Below, piece by piece: positions 25,178 to 35,816 of a stretch of 64,000 nt of DNA. Every line of letters begins with the position of its first letter. The first letter of the stretch is position 1. The notes below the pieces were generated by a model. The model was not told where the DNA came from. It did no database searches and saw nothing but the letters and a program-made list of their open reading frames with translations. Source of the stretch: Thermocoleostomius sinensis A174 (GTDB lineage Bacteria; Cyanobacteriota; Cyanobacteriia; Elainellales; Elainellaceae); the NCBI RefSeq assembly GCF_026802175.1, contig NZ_CP113797.1, forward strand, positions 4,503,026-4,567,025, given 5' to 3'. The position numbers and the translations under genes are program-made.

Positions 25178-28100
25178 ATGGTGGGTAGAATCATGAGAAT
25201 CTGGGGCGATCGGTTCATTCGGCTAGGATTCACCGGGGTTTTGACGGTTGCAGGATTGGTAGTTTGGAATTGGTACAGTTCAGCGATCGCCCAAAGCCGG
25301 CCTGAAGCAGATGAGACCCTGGGAACTGAGTCATCGCAAGTCAGAGATTTTAATGATGCCATTGACCTGATCGAAGGCGGTGCAACCCGCGATCGCAACC
25401 TCTTTCACAGTTTTCGAGAGTTTAATATTGGTGCTGGACGACGAGCCTATTTCATTCACCAGTTGGGTATCGATAATATCTTCTCGCGAGTTACAGGCGG
25501 AAATCCCTCTCAAATTGATGGCGTATTGGGAACACGACTGCTTGAAAATGGCGCGTTTGTCAATTCTGATGCGAATCTATTTTTGATTAACCCCAACGGT
25601 ATCATCTTTGGTGCAGGCGCACGGCTAGATATTGGTGGTTCGTTTGCTGCTACCACCGCTAATGGCATTCAATTTGGCGATCGAGGGTTCTTTAGTGCCA
25701 CCAATCCTGAAGCGCCATCTCAGTTATTGACCGTTGATCCGTCTGCGTTTTTCTTTAATCAGCTTCAAACTGGAAGTATTGTCAATCAAGCCACTATTCT
25801 TCCAGGACAAACAACAGGCGGTTTACAAGTCCCTCAAGGTGAAAGCTTGCTGCTAGTAGGTGGCGAAGTGCGCTTGGAAAGTGGACGAATGGATGCTCCT
25901 GGTGGTCGTATTGGATTGGCAAGTGTGGCAACTACAGGAACAGTTAACTTAGGCGAAGATTTTAGCCTCAGTATTGCGAATAATACAGCCCGCGCAGATA
26001 TGCTGTTTGGCACTGGAGCCATTGTGGATGTGACAGCCGCTGGAGGTGGAGACATTGCTATTTATGCAAGAGATGTGAGGTTGCTAGGCAGTAGTGCTCT
26101 TCTCGCTGGCATTAGTGCTGCTTCAGATTCCGAGACCAACATAGCAGGCGATATTTTGATCGATGCCACTGGCTTGGTACGGCTAGCTGAGCCTATTTCT
26201 ACATCTTCCCCAAATCGTATTGCCAATCTTGTGAATTTAGATGGAATAGGAACAGGTGGAGATGTGGTGATTCGGGCAAATTCGCTGGAACTTGTGGGCA
26301 ATTCTCAAATTGGTGCACTGACAGGGGGACGAGGGGACGCTGGGCGTGTAACGGTTCGGGTAGAGGACAGTGTTTCTCTCTCAGGAATCAATAGTGGACT
26401 AGTAAGTGGCGTTAATCAGTTTGCGGTGGGTGATGGTGCGTTGATTGATATTCAAGCTCGATCGCTTTCTCTTTCTGATAGTGCTCAAATCATTACCTCC
26501 ACCATTGGGCAAGGCAATGCCGGGGAAATTCAGATTATTGTGGATGACGACATCTCTCTCAGCGGTGGCTCGTTGATTCGGTCAGATTCCGTTGGCCAAG
26601 GCAATGCTGGAATGATTAGGCTAACAGCCGGAGATACTATCACCCTGACAGGTGTCGGGACTAATGGAGTTGCCAGCCAAATACAAAGTAATATTTTCCC
26701 ATCGCTACCATCTAGTTCAGCCGCCTCTCCTCGAATGGGAGGTGATATTCGGCTTAGAGCTAGGAATTTGATTGCAACCGCTGGAGGTAACATATCGGCT
26801 AGCACATTCAGCCGTGGTAACGCAGGCAATCTCACCTTTGAAGTGGATGAACGCCTAGCTTTCTCAGGTATCAGCACGAATGGAATTGTCAGTGGCGCGT
26901 TCAGCAATGTCGAAAATGGTGGCGTCGGCGACAGTGAAGGTATCAATATCCGGGCCGGTTCGCTCTCCCTCAGTGACGGAGCATCCATTCAAACAGTTGT
27001 GCGGCAAGAACAACCTGGTGTTGCGGCTGGACGTGGAACCGCAGGCGATGTCGTCCTTCGTGTGGATGGCGATGTACGAATTGATGGTAACGAGCGATCG
27101 GGGCCAGGCTTTTCATTCCTTTCCTCAATCGACAGTAGCTTGGGAGGCGGTGCATCTGGCAGCGGCGGCTCGATCGATATTGCAGCCGGATCTCTGTTGC
27201 TGCTTAATGGAGGATCACTGAATGCTGCCACCTTTGGTAACGGCGATGCTGGCAGTGTTCGAGTTGATGCCAATACGATTCGGTTGGAAGGTCTCAGCAC
27301 TGGAGGTCGATCGAGCGCTATCTTCAGCAGTGTAGAACCCGGAGCCGTGGGTGATGGGGGGATGATCGATATTACGGCTGATACTTTAACCATGCGCGAT
27401 GGGGCTGAGTTACAGACGATCGTGCGGCAAGCAGGTTCTATCCCAGGTAGAACAGGAGAGTTTCCAGCAGGACAGGGAAACGCCGGGGATATTCTGCTGA
27501 GGGTCTCTGGCAGCACAATTCTGGATGGCACGGTCAATAATCGGGCAACTCAAATCATTAGTTCATTGGGTACAGGAACCGTTGGAGAAGGTGGCTCCAT
27601 CTTGATCACAACCGGAGACTTGCGGCTATTGAATGGCGCAGACTTGTCTGCTGGAACCTCTGGGCGGGGCAACGCTGGAGATGTAATCATCCGCGCGAAC
27701 AACATCCGTCTTGAAGGAGCCGTGGCTGACCCTAGCGCGATCTTCAGCACCGTGGAAGCTGGGGCGGAAGGGGATGGTGGCACGATTGACATAATTGCCA
27801 ACCGCTTGACTATGCGGAACGGAACAGGCATCTTAACAACTGTCCGACCCGCTTCAGGTTCTCCAGCGGCAGGACGTGGCAATGCAGGCGATATTTTGAT
27901 TGATGTATCAGGGGATATTGTTTTGGATGGCGTTACCGGTTTCATTCCTACGCAAATTAATAGCACCCTGAGCACCGGAGCAAGGGGCCGTGCGGGCGAG
28001 ATTAGGATCGAAACCGGATCACTGGCTCTCACCAACGGAGCCAGACTCATCACGAGTACGTCTGGCTCTGGTAATGCAGGTAGAATTACGATCGACGCTG

Positions 28101-30172
28101 ACAGTAATATAAACCTCTCTGGTTTCAGCGAAACTGGCTTCTTCAGTGGTATCTTCAGCACGATCGAGAATGGTGGTGTCGGCAACAGCGACGGCATTGA
28201 AATCACAGCCGGGTCGCTGCGGCTGAATCGGGCTGCTACAATTCAGAGTCTTGTTAGGCAGACACAAGGCGAATTTACGGCTGGAGAAGGCAGGGCAGGC
28301 AATATCACGATTCGCGTCGATGGCGATGTGCGCATTGATGGTACTGAACAAATTGTGCAAGGCAATCCGTTCATTGCTCAAATCAATAGTAGTTTAGGGG
28401 CTGGAGCCTCCGGACGCGGTGGTAATATATTCCTTGACGCAGGATCGTTGTCGCTGCTTAATGGTGCGTCCATCACAGCCAGCACCTTTGGCACAGGCAA
28501 TGCTGGACGCATCACAATCGACGTAGATGATATTGTGAGCTTAACGGGTGAGAACATTGTCAATTTAAACGGTAATAATTTCTTGCAACAAAGCAATATC
28601 GCTACACTAGTGGCGTCTGGAGCCGAGGGTAATGCTGGGCGTATTCGCATTACAGCAAGGTTATTGAATTTAGATGACTTTAGCTTTATTTCCAGTAGCA
28701 CGGGCGGGCGAGGGAATGCTGGTAACATTAGCATTCGGGTAGACGACACTATTCAGCTAGAGGAGTCGAGCAACATTGCTAGCGGTGTGGGGGCAGGAGG
28801 ACGCGGTAGAGGTGGCGATATCACGCTACGAGGACGATCGCTAACTTTGAGGGATGGTAGCCAAGTAGGAGCATTTCTGTTTCGTGAACAATTTGGCACA
28901 GCAGGAGGACGCGGGCGGGGCGGTACAATTACTATCAACGCGACTGACTTTGTAGAAATTGCGGGTGTGGGTAGGCGTCAACTGCCTATTGTCTACTTTC
29001 CGAGGACTGACGTTACTGTTCTCACTCGTGGCTTCTCTAGCGGGCTATTCACCAACTCGGAGCGGGGTGCATCGGGCCAGGCAGGAGACATTACAGTAAA
29101 CACCCGCGATTTTCGCATTTCGGGTGGTGGGATAGTGGTAGCTAGCACCTTTAACGATGGTGATGGTGGCGATATTGTTATCAATGCCGATCGTTTCACA
29201 GCCCGTAATGGCGGGCAAATTGTTACCAACACTCGCAGCAGTGGTACAGCAGGTTCTATTACGTTGAATGTGTCCGATCGCGTCACAATTACAGGCAGTG
29301 ACCCAACTCTGAATCGACGACGGACCCAAATTCGGGAAATTCTATCGCAGCCAGGACAGAGCGATCGAGCCAGCGATATTTTACTGGGTTTAGGAAATAG
29401 AAGTGGATTGTTTGTCAATGCTGATGAAAATGCAACTGGGAATGCAGGTGAGATTTTAATTGACACGAACAATCTAACCATGCGTGATAGTGCTATCATT
29501 TCGGCGGTAGCAACTGGTCGAGATGCGGGCAACATTGACATCACGGCCAACACGGTTGAACTGCGCAACAATAGCGACATTCGCACCAATGTCACTGGAG
29601 AGGGCGATGGCGGCAACATCACGATCGATGGCAATTATGTTGTGGCACTGGGAGACAGTGATATCCTTGCCTATTCTGGCGGTGGTTCCGGCGGCAACAT
29701 CACCCTTCCTGCATTTTTTGGTGAGGGGTATGTTGAACCCGATCGCGATCCGGACGCATCTCTCAGCTTGAATGAGTTGAATGCCCTAGACGGCAACGAT
29801 CGCGTGGATGTCAATGCTAGTGGCCGTGTTCGTTCGGGAACCATCACCACTCCTGATACCAGTGCCATTCAAAATAGCCTTGCTGAATTGCCCAATACGG
29901 CGATTGATACCGATGCGCTACTGGCCAATAGTTGTGTAGTACGCGATCAAGATCAAGTTGGCACGTTTATTATTACCGGTCCGGGTGGTTTACCCGAACG
30001 CCCTGGTGATCAGGCTCCGTCTGCTTATCCCACTGCCCCAGTGCGATCTATTCCTGATGAACCCGATGAGCACCATGATCACTCCTGGCAGCCCGGTGAC
30101 CCGATCGTAGAACCCCAGGGAGCCTATCAACTGGCTGACGGGCGCATGGTGTTGAGTCGAGAATGTCAGTAA
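25178..30172 (+). CDS. two-partner-secretion exoprotein (filamentous haemagglutinin N-terminal domain, S-layer-like beta-helix)
   Basis: About 1,664 residues. The signal peptide (GFTGVLTVAGLVVWNWYSSAIAQS) is followed by a TPS domain with FHSFREFNIGAGRRAYFIHQ, IDNIFSRVTGGNPSQIDG and NLFLINPNGIIFGAGARLDIGGSF, the mark of TpsA proteins exported by a TpsB/Omp85 pore. The rest is more than 20 degenerate beta-helix coils of the type GxAGxIxIxxxxxIxLxG and DGGxIxIxAxxLxLxxGAxI, ending in a tail with LLANSCVVRDQDQVG. The protein is probably released to or anchored on the cell surface. No TpsB gene is in the window. GTG 25145 is an alternative start. Confidence 0.9.
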   Translation: MVGRIMRIWGDRFIRLGFTGVLTVAGLVVWNWYSSAIAQSRPEADETLGTESSQVRDFNDAIDLIEGGATRDRNLFHSFREFNIGAGRRAYFIHQLGIDNIFSRVTGGNPSQIDGVLGTRLLENGAFVNSDANLFLINPNGIIFGAGARLDIGGSFAATTANGIQFGDRGFFSATNPEAPSQLLTVDPSAFFFNQLQTGSIVNQATILPGQTTGGLQVPQGESLLLVGGEVRLESGRMDAPGGRIGLASVATTGTVNLGEDFSLSIANNTARADMLFGTGAIVDVTAAGGGDIAIYARDVRLLGSSALLAGISAASDSETNIAGDILIDATGLVRLAEPISTSSPNRIANLVNLDGIGTGGDVVIRANSLELVGNSQIGALTGGRGDAGRVTVRVEDSVSLSGINSGLVSGVNQFAVGDGALIDIQARSLSLSDSAQIITSTIGQGNAGEIQIIVDDDISLSGGSLIRSDSVGQGNAGMIRLTAGDTITLTGVGTNGVASQIQSNIFPSLPSSSAASPRMGGDIRLRARNLIATAGGNISASTFSRGNAGNLTFEVDERLAFSGISTNGIVSGAFSNVENGGVGDSEGINIRAGSLSLSDGASIQTVVRQEQPGVAAGRGTAGDVVLRVDGDVRIDGNERSGPGFSFLSSIDSSLGGGASGSGGSIDIAAGSLLLLNGGSLNAATFGNGDAGSVRVDANTIRLEGLSTGGRSSAIFSSVEPGAVGDGGMIDITADTLTMRDGAELQTIVRQAGSIPGRTGEFPAGQGNAGDILLRVSGSTILDGTVNNRATQIISSLGTGTVGEGGSILITTGDLRLLNGADLSAGTSGRGNAGDVIIRANNIRLEGAVADPSAIFSTVEAGAEGDGGTIDIIANRLTMRNGTGILTTVRPASGSPAAGRGNAGDILIDVSGDIVLDGVTGFIPTQINSTLSTGARGRAGEIRIETGSLALTNGARLITSTSGSGNAGRITIDADSNINLSGFSETGFFSGIFSTIENGGVGNSDGIEITAGSLRLNRAATIQSLVRQTQGEFTAGEGRAGNITIRVDGDVRIDGTEQIVQGNPFIAQINSSLGAGASGRGGNIFLDAGSLSLLNGASITASTFGTGNAGRITIDVDDIVSLTGENIVNLNGNNFLQQSNIATLVASGAEGNAGRIRITARLLNLDDFSFISSSTGGRGNAGNISIRVDDTIQLEESSNIASGVGAGGRGRGGDITLRGRSLTLRDGSQVGAFLFREQFGTAGGRGRGGTITINATDFVEIAGVGRRQLPIVYFPRTDVTVLTRGFSSGLFTNSERGASGQAGDITVNTRDFRISGGGIVVASTFNDGDGGDIVINADRFTARNGGQIVTNTRSSGTAGSITLNVSDRVTITGSDPTLNRRRTQIREILSQPGQSDRASDILLGLGNRSGLFVNADENATGNAGEILIDTNNLTMRDSAIISAVATGRDAGNIDITANTVELRNNSDIRTNVTGEGDGGNITIDGNYVVALGDSDILAYSGGGSGGNITLPAFFGEGYVEPDRDPDASLSLNELNALDGNDRVDVNASGRVRSGTITTPDTSAIQNSLAELPNTAIDTDALLANSCVVRDQDQVGTFIITGPGGLPERPGDQAPSAYPTAPVRSIPDEPDEHHDHSWQPGDPIVEPQGAYQLADGRMVLSRECQ

Positions 30173-30319
30173 GCCAGCTTGTGAATTGTCCGCCAGCCAC
30201 TTTCCGCTTTGCTCAATCAGCAACGGGTAGTGCTGCATGGCAAACTAGGGGCTGTCCATATAACTTTATTTTGCGAAGGGTAAGGACGATCGAGCAAAGG
30301 ATGATACGATGGGCAGACA
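30173..30319. promoter_or_regulatory. thiC promoter region
   Basis: This stretch between the exoprotein stop and the TPP aptamer has no coding frame of note and should contain the promoter of the thiC transcript. No confident -10/-35 pair can be picked out. Confidence 0.35.
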
Positions 30320-31778
<1,459 letters not shown>

Positions 31779-31830
31779 AGTGAGCACTGAACGATCGGTT
31801 GTGGAAGATCAGGTTTAACAGGTTGGGCTT

Positions 31831-31858
31831 AAAGGGTCAGACGTTGCATCTGCCCTTT
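31831..31858. terminator. bidirectional hairpin between thiC and ABC ATPase gene
   Basis: AAAGGG-T-CAGA and TCTGCCCTTT pair with a single bulged T over a 7-nt loop between two convergent genes. There is no strong T tract on either strand, but position and stem strength fit a shared terminator. Confidence 0.5.
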
Positions 31859-31867
31859 AGCTCCTCC

Positions 31868-32590
31868 CTACAGCACTTTCTCTAAAAACTGGCAGGCGCG
31901 TTCGCTGCGCGGATTTGAGAAGAATTCAGCAGGCGGTGCGTCTTCAGCAATTTTGCCACCATCAAGAAAAATGATGCGATCGGCCACTTCCCGGGCAAAA
32001 CCCATTTCGTGGGTGACGATTGCCATCGTGATCCCAGTTTGCGCCAGTCCTTTCATCACCTCCAGCACCTCTTTCACCATTTCGGGGTCTAGGGCTGAGG
32101 TTGGTTCATCAAACAACATCACTTGGGGTTGCATAGCCAAAGCCCGGGCGATCGCTACCCGTTGTTTTTGTCCACCCGACAGCCGCGACGGGTAGACCTC
32201 AGCCTTTTCGGCTAAGCCCACCTGTTCCAGCCGCTTCATACCCTCTTCCCTCGCTTCTGCCTTGCTTAACTTCTTCACCTTGATGGGGGCATAGGTAACG
32301 TTATCCAGCACCGTCATGTGTGGAAACAGATTGAAGTGCTGAAACACCATACCCATGTTTTGCCGAACTTTCTTGATATCGGTTTTGGGATTGGTCATTT
32401 CTATATCGCCGATATAAACTCGCCCTCGCGTCGGCACTTCCAGCAAATTTAGACAGCGCAAAAATGTCGATTTGCCGCAGCCTGATGGGCCGATAATGGC
32501 AACAACTTGCCCCTTTTTGATTTCGGTTGAAATGTCTTTAAGAACATCCAACCTTCCAAACGATTTAGATAAAAATTCAGTTCTAATCAC
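31868..32590 (-). CDS. polar amino-acid ABC transporter ATP-binding protein (GlnQ-like)
   Basis: The 240-residue ATPase has Walker [11 protein letters not shown] near residue 30, the Q-loop [14 protein letters not shown], the signature [15 protein letters not shown], Walker [15 protein letters not shown], and the switch His in AIVTHEMGF. This is the HisP/GlnQ class that drives uptake of polar amino acids. I start at GTG 32588-32590, 10 nt after GGAGG, rather than at the TTG ending at 32611; this overlaps the permease stop by 8 bases and implies translational coupling. Its permease is split by an IS, so the transporter is probably inactive unless another permease substitutes. Confidence 0.92.
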   Translation of the reverse strand: MIRTEFLSKSFGRLDVLKDISTEIKKGQVVAIIGPSGCGKSTFLRCLNLLEVPTRGRVYIGDIEMTNPKTDIKKVRQNMGMVFQHFNLFPHMTVLDNVTYAPIKVKKLSKAEAREEGMKRLEQVGLAEKAEVYPSRLSGGQKQRVAIARALAMQPQVMLFDEPTSALDPEMVKEVLEVMKGLAQTGITMAIVTHEMGFAREVADRIIFLDGGKIAEDAPPAEFFSNPRSERACQFLEKVL

Positions 32591-33141
32591 TTTTCCGTAT
32601 CCTCCGTTCAAATCGCTGTGCTAACCAAGTAAAACCCGTGACCATGACGTAATAAACTAACCCCACAATAATTAATGGTTCAAAGTAAATGAACTTTTCG
32701 GCTGCCACAATTTGACCACGTCGCATTAGGTCTAATGCGCCAACCGTGGAAACCAGAGACGAGTCTTTCAAAAGTGCGATACTTTCATTGACAAGAGCAG
32801 GCAAAATGTTCTTAAACGCTTGAGGCAGTACGATATCCCACATCATCATGGTATATGGAACACCCATGGTTAGGGCAGCCTCTCGTTGTCCTTTGTCTAC
32901 TCCTAAAATTCCTCCTCGAATGGTTTCTGAGTTATAAGCTGCCGAGTTTAAAGAGAAAGTAATAACACCGGCAATAAAGGGAGGAATTGACCAGCCAATT
33001 AACTGAGGAGTTGCAAAATAAATGATTGCCAATTGTAAGATTAGCGGTGTTCCTCGAAAAACAGATGTATAGAAATCAGCAAACCACTTCAGCGGTTTAA
33101 TATTAGAGGGTGTTTGAGAAGCCAGGAAGGTCGTAAAAAAG

Positions 33142-33190
33142 CTCACTCAGTGTAGGCTGCGAATAGCAAATATCTACAGCCCTGAGTGAG
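33142..33190. promoter_or_regulatory. inverted repeat in IS leader
   Basis: CTCACTCAG (33142-33150) and CTGAGTGAG (33182-33190) are perfect complements, with inner TGTAG/CTACA pairing. It ends 4 nt before the transposase ATG and may block translation of readthrough transcripts from outside the IS; that role is inference from other ISs. Confidence 0.45.
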
Positions 33191-33194
33191 TCAG

Positions 33195-33986
33195 ATGAGT
33201 AAAGCATATCCCAGTAACCTAACCCGCGCCCAATATGAGGTTTTGAGTGAATTAATTCCAGCAGCAAAGCCAGGTGGTCGTCCTCGCAGCGTTGACCTGT
33301 GGGAGGTGCTCAATGCCATGCTCTATGTTCTGGTTGAAGGCTGTCGTTGGCGTTCTTTACCTGGTGATTTCCCAGCCTGGCAGACGGTGTACACGTACTT
33401 CCGCAACTGGCGATTGGACGGCACCTGGATTTCCATTCATGACCAGTTGCACCAGTGGGTTCGCATCGATGCGCAACGCTATCCTAGTCCATCAGAAGCG
33501 ATCATCGATAGCCAAAGCATCAAGAGTGCAGCAGGAGTTCATCAACAAGTTGGCTTTGATGGAGGCAAGCTGATTACAGGACGCAAACGATTTTTAACGG
33601 TGGATACGTTAGGACTGGTTTTGCGGGTGTTTGTGAGTGCGGCAAACCTGGGGGAACGCGAAGGGGGCAAACGTGTCCTCAAACGAGTCAAACGGATGAA
33701 GAAAAAGGTTTCACGCTTAATCACCATTTGGGTAGACGGCGGGTTCGATGGCGCCCCTTTTCTGATGTGGGTGATGGATGTTTGTCGTTGGATTGTGCAA
33801 GTTGTACTGCGACCTGAGCAAACCAAAGGCTTTAGCTTGCTCAAAAAGAGGTGGGTGGTAGAACGAACTTTTGGTTGGCTAATGGGATGCAGACGGTTGG
33901 TCAGAGACTATGAATTATTACCAGAGACATCAGAAACCTTGATCTACCTTGCCATGATTCGGATTATGGTGAGGCGGTTGGCATAA
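33195..33986 (+). CDS. IS5-family transposase
   Basis: The 263-residue DDE transposase begins at ATG 33195 (a GTG at 33186 is also in frame, inside the hairpin). It has the N-terminal helical domain (NLTRAQYEVLSELIPAAKPGGRPR, WRSLPGDFPAWQTVYTYFRNW) and the three catalytic acidic positions in IIDSQSIKSA, WVDGGFDGAPF and VVERTFGWLMGCRRL (DDE with the IS4/IS5-type YREK-like region). No frameshift or internal stop is seen, so the element is probably able to move. Confidence 0.93.
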   Translation: MSKAYPSNLTRAQYEVLSELIPAAKPGGRPRSVDLWEVLNAMLYVLVEGCRWRSLPGDFPAWQTVYTYFRNWRLDGTWISIHDQLHQWVRIDAQRYPSPSEAIIDSQSIKSAAGVHQQVGFDGGKLITGRKRFLTVDTLGLVLRVFVSAANLGEREGGKRVLKRVKRMKKKVSRLITIWVDGGFDGAPFLMWVMDVCRWIVQVVLRPEQTKGFSLLKKRWVVERTFGWLMGCRRLVRDYELLPETSETLIYLAMIRIMVRRLA

Positions 33987-34407
33987 ATTTGACACCTCAA
34001 ATCTTTTCAAACACCCTCTTAGAAATTTTGAAAACAGATAAAATCGTTCCCCAAGTAAAGCCAAAGATTGCAGAAACAATTGTGAACGAAAGTGTTGTAA
34101 AAATACCGCCTAAGATGAAAGGAATGTTGGGTCGTATCTGGTTAAAACCGGATAAGAAGCCTGTTTGCGCGAATAAGTAAGAAGTGCTGAGAGACTCTCC
34201 TAGAACGTCCAACGTCATGCCTGATGGGTTCCTCAATGGTTAAATGGTTGAGCTTGTCAAATTTTATTTAAGGCTAGTTATTTTACAGTGTTTGAAGTTT
34301 TTATACCATTCTCTCAGTGCCAGTTTTTTATGGTTGCTCTATTAGCGCATTCGTAATACATTAACCGTGGTGTCTCAACTGCTAAATGCAACAATAACTA
34401 AGAAAAG

Positions 34408-34443
34408 CCAGGCTTCTGTACCGCGATCGATCGAGAAGCCTGG
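34408..34443 (-). terminator. terminator/attenuator after substrate-binding protein gene
   Basis: CCAGGCTTCT and AGAAGCCTGG form a perfect 10-bp stem. On the minus strand it is followed by CTTTTCTTAG. It lies between the binding-protein gene and the permease, where such hairpins often lower downstream expression. Confidence 0.7.
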
Positions 34444-34511
34444 AATTAGCGCAGATCAAAGACGTGTAAAGAAACGAATGTCTAAAAATTTGATCCACAA
34501 ATTTGATCCAC

Positions 34512-35315
34512 CTAACTAGCAGCTTCTTGCCCAGCCGCTGGAGAATTCTCGCCAAACCACTTGTTGACTAGTTCCTCCATTGTGCCGTTTTGCTGCATTT
34601 CTCGGAGAACGGTATTGAACTCATCTCGTAGTTCAGAGCCTTTAGGAAAAGCGATCGCCGAACCCGCTTCACCTGCGGTGGGAATTTCAGTAAATTGTAG
34701 ATCAGGGTTATTGGCGACAAAGCCGCTGGCAACGGTGTCTTCAATAATTAACGCATCTACCCGACCCGCCTTCAACTCCTGAATCATTTCGCTGATGCGG
34801 TTTAGGGATTTGACATTCGCGCCTTGAATTTCTTTTGCAGCTCCCTCTTGAATCGAACCAAGCTGCACCCCAACGGTTTTACCATTCAAACTCTCGGTTG
34901 TGGTGAGATCGCTGCCCTGTCTAGAAACGATTGTGTTTTTTGCCTCGTAGTAGATATCTGAGAAATCTACGTTTTGCTTACGCTCTTCGGTAGGGGTCAT
35001 GCCCGCCATCACAAAGTCGGCACGGTTGGCTTGCAGGGCTGGAATTAAGCCGTTGAAGTCAATGTTTTGAATTTCCAACTCATAGCCAAGTTCATTGGTA
35101 ATATATTCAGCGATGTCAACATCAAACCCAATGATCTCTTGACTGCCGCTAGCAGAATCCACAAACTCGTAGGGAGGATAGTCTGCCGAGGTGGCCATCA
35201 CCAACCTTCTGCCGCCTTCTCCAGCCGTTGGACTACCGGAATTGCCACAAGCGGCTACAGTTACCGCTAAAACGGCAGATAGAGCACTCGTAAACAAAAA
35301 ATTGCGTCGTTTCAT
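34512..35315 (-). CDS. ABC transporter substrate-binding lipoprotein, polar amino acids
   Basis: The 267-residue protein has a lipoprotein signal (MKRRNFLFTSALSAVLAVTVAAC, with Cys as the lipidated residue) and a family-3 solute-binding domain: ATSADYPPYEFVD, IIGFDVDIAEYI, ANRADFVMAGMTPTEERKQNVDFSDIYY, and LKAGRVDALIIEDTVA. It captures amino acids outside the membrane for the GlnP/GlnQ-like transporter encoded downstream. The frame extends to an ATG ending at 35327, but MKRRN is the better signal start. It is separated from the permease by a terminator-like hairpin. Confidence 0.92.
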   Translation of the reverse strand: MKRRNFLFTSALSAVLAVTVAACGNSGSPTAGEGGRRLVMATSADYPPYEFVDSASGSQEIIGFDVDIAEYITNELGYELEIQNIDFNGLIPALQANRADFVMAGMTPTEERKQNVDFSDIYYEAKNTIVSRQGSDLTTTESLNGKTVGVQLGSIQEGAAKEIQGANVKSLNRISEMIQELKAGRVDALIIEDTVASGFVANNPDLQFTEIPTAGEAGSAIAFPKGSELRDEFNTVLREMQQNGTMEELVNKWFGENSPAAGQEAAS

Positions 35316-35816
35316 TGCTATCATCAACTACTTAAAAACTGAATAACTGATATTAGTTCAGCAACAGGCTGCACTGTAGAAACACTGGTTTTAATCTCAG
35401 TTTTTGATCGAGACTTGATATAACTGGATATCGATCAATTTCGAGAACCAATAAGCTTCTTCAATCCGCTGCGTTTCTGCAAGTGTTTAATCGCTCCCAA
35501 GCAGCCCAGTGCAAGGATAAAGGGATCTGGGTAGCGGAACTGTAACTTGTGAGACTGTTGAACTGAAGCTCGCTCTTCGTTTCCTACTTTTTGATTTTTA
35601 TGCAGAGGGGGTGCACCAAACTTCATCACAAAGAGTGAGGTTTTTCTCACTAATGGGTGATCTTTTCGGGTGAATATCAAGGTGATGAGGGAATAATGAC
35701 AGGTTAGTCAACCGTGGAGGCAATTGCATTCGGTCTCCGCCGTTTCCAGATCTAGCAGCGATTACAGCGGCGCAAGTCCTTCAGACTAGCAGTTCCATAT
35801 CGGGGTAACTGAGCTT
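35316..35816. other. intergenic region without a supported gene
   Basis: It must contain the promoter of the binding-protein gene. An 81-codon minus-strand frame at 35435-35680 (MIFTRKDHPLV...) has no recognisable family, unusual composition and no ribosome site, so I do not call it. No repeat or RNA structure stands out. Confidence 0.4.

Larger units (their letters stand above)
33106..34018. mobile_element. IS5-family insertion sequence (IS1031-like)
   Basis: The 913-bp element has terminal inverted repeats GAGGGTGTTTGAGAAG (left) and GAGGGTGTTTGAAAAG (right, reverse strand), and is flanked by TTA on both sides, a 3-bp target duplication of the TNA type known for the IS1031 group. It carries one intact transposase on the plus strand, opposite to the gene it disrupts. 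A hairpin (CTCACTCAG at 33142 with CTGAGTGAG at 33182) precedes the transposase start. Confidence 0.95.
32583..34218 (-). pseudogene. polar amino-acid ABC transporter permease (GlnP-like), interrupted by IS
   Basis: Two parts of one gene flank an insertion sequence. The N-terminal part (34218 down to 34019) ends FTWGTILSVFKIS; the C-terminal part (33105 down to 32583) resumes NIKPLKWFADFYTSVFRGTPL and continues with the permease EAA-like loop (QREAALTMGVPYTMMMWDIVLPQA) and the last helices. Removing 913 bp of IS and one TTA copy rejoins the frame exactly as KISNIKPLK. Since the parts show no other damage, the insertion looks recent. The downstream ATPase gene overlaps its end. Confidence 0.93.

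Noticed and set aside
25834-29868. Many long minus-strand frames inside the exoprotein gene, up to 218 codons
   Set aside because: They are antisense to a repetitive beta-helix gene with Gly/Ala/Ile-rich codons. They lack ribosome sites and family resemblance.
35435-35680. An 81-codon minus-strand frame upstream of the amino-acid binding protein gene
   Set aside because: No ribosome site, no family resemblance, and it sits in a promoter region; probably accidental.
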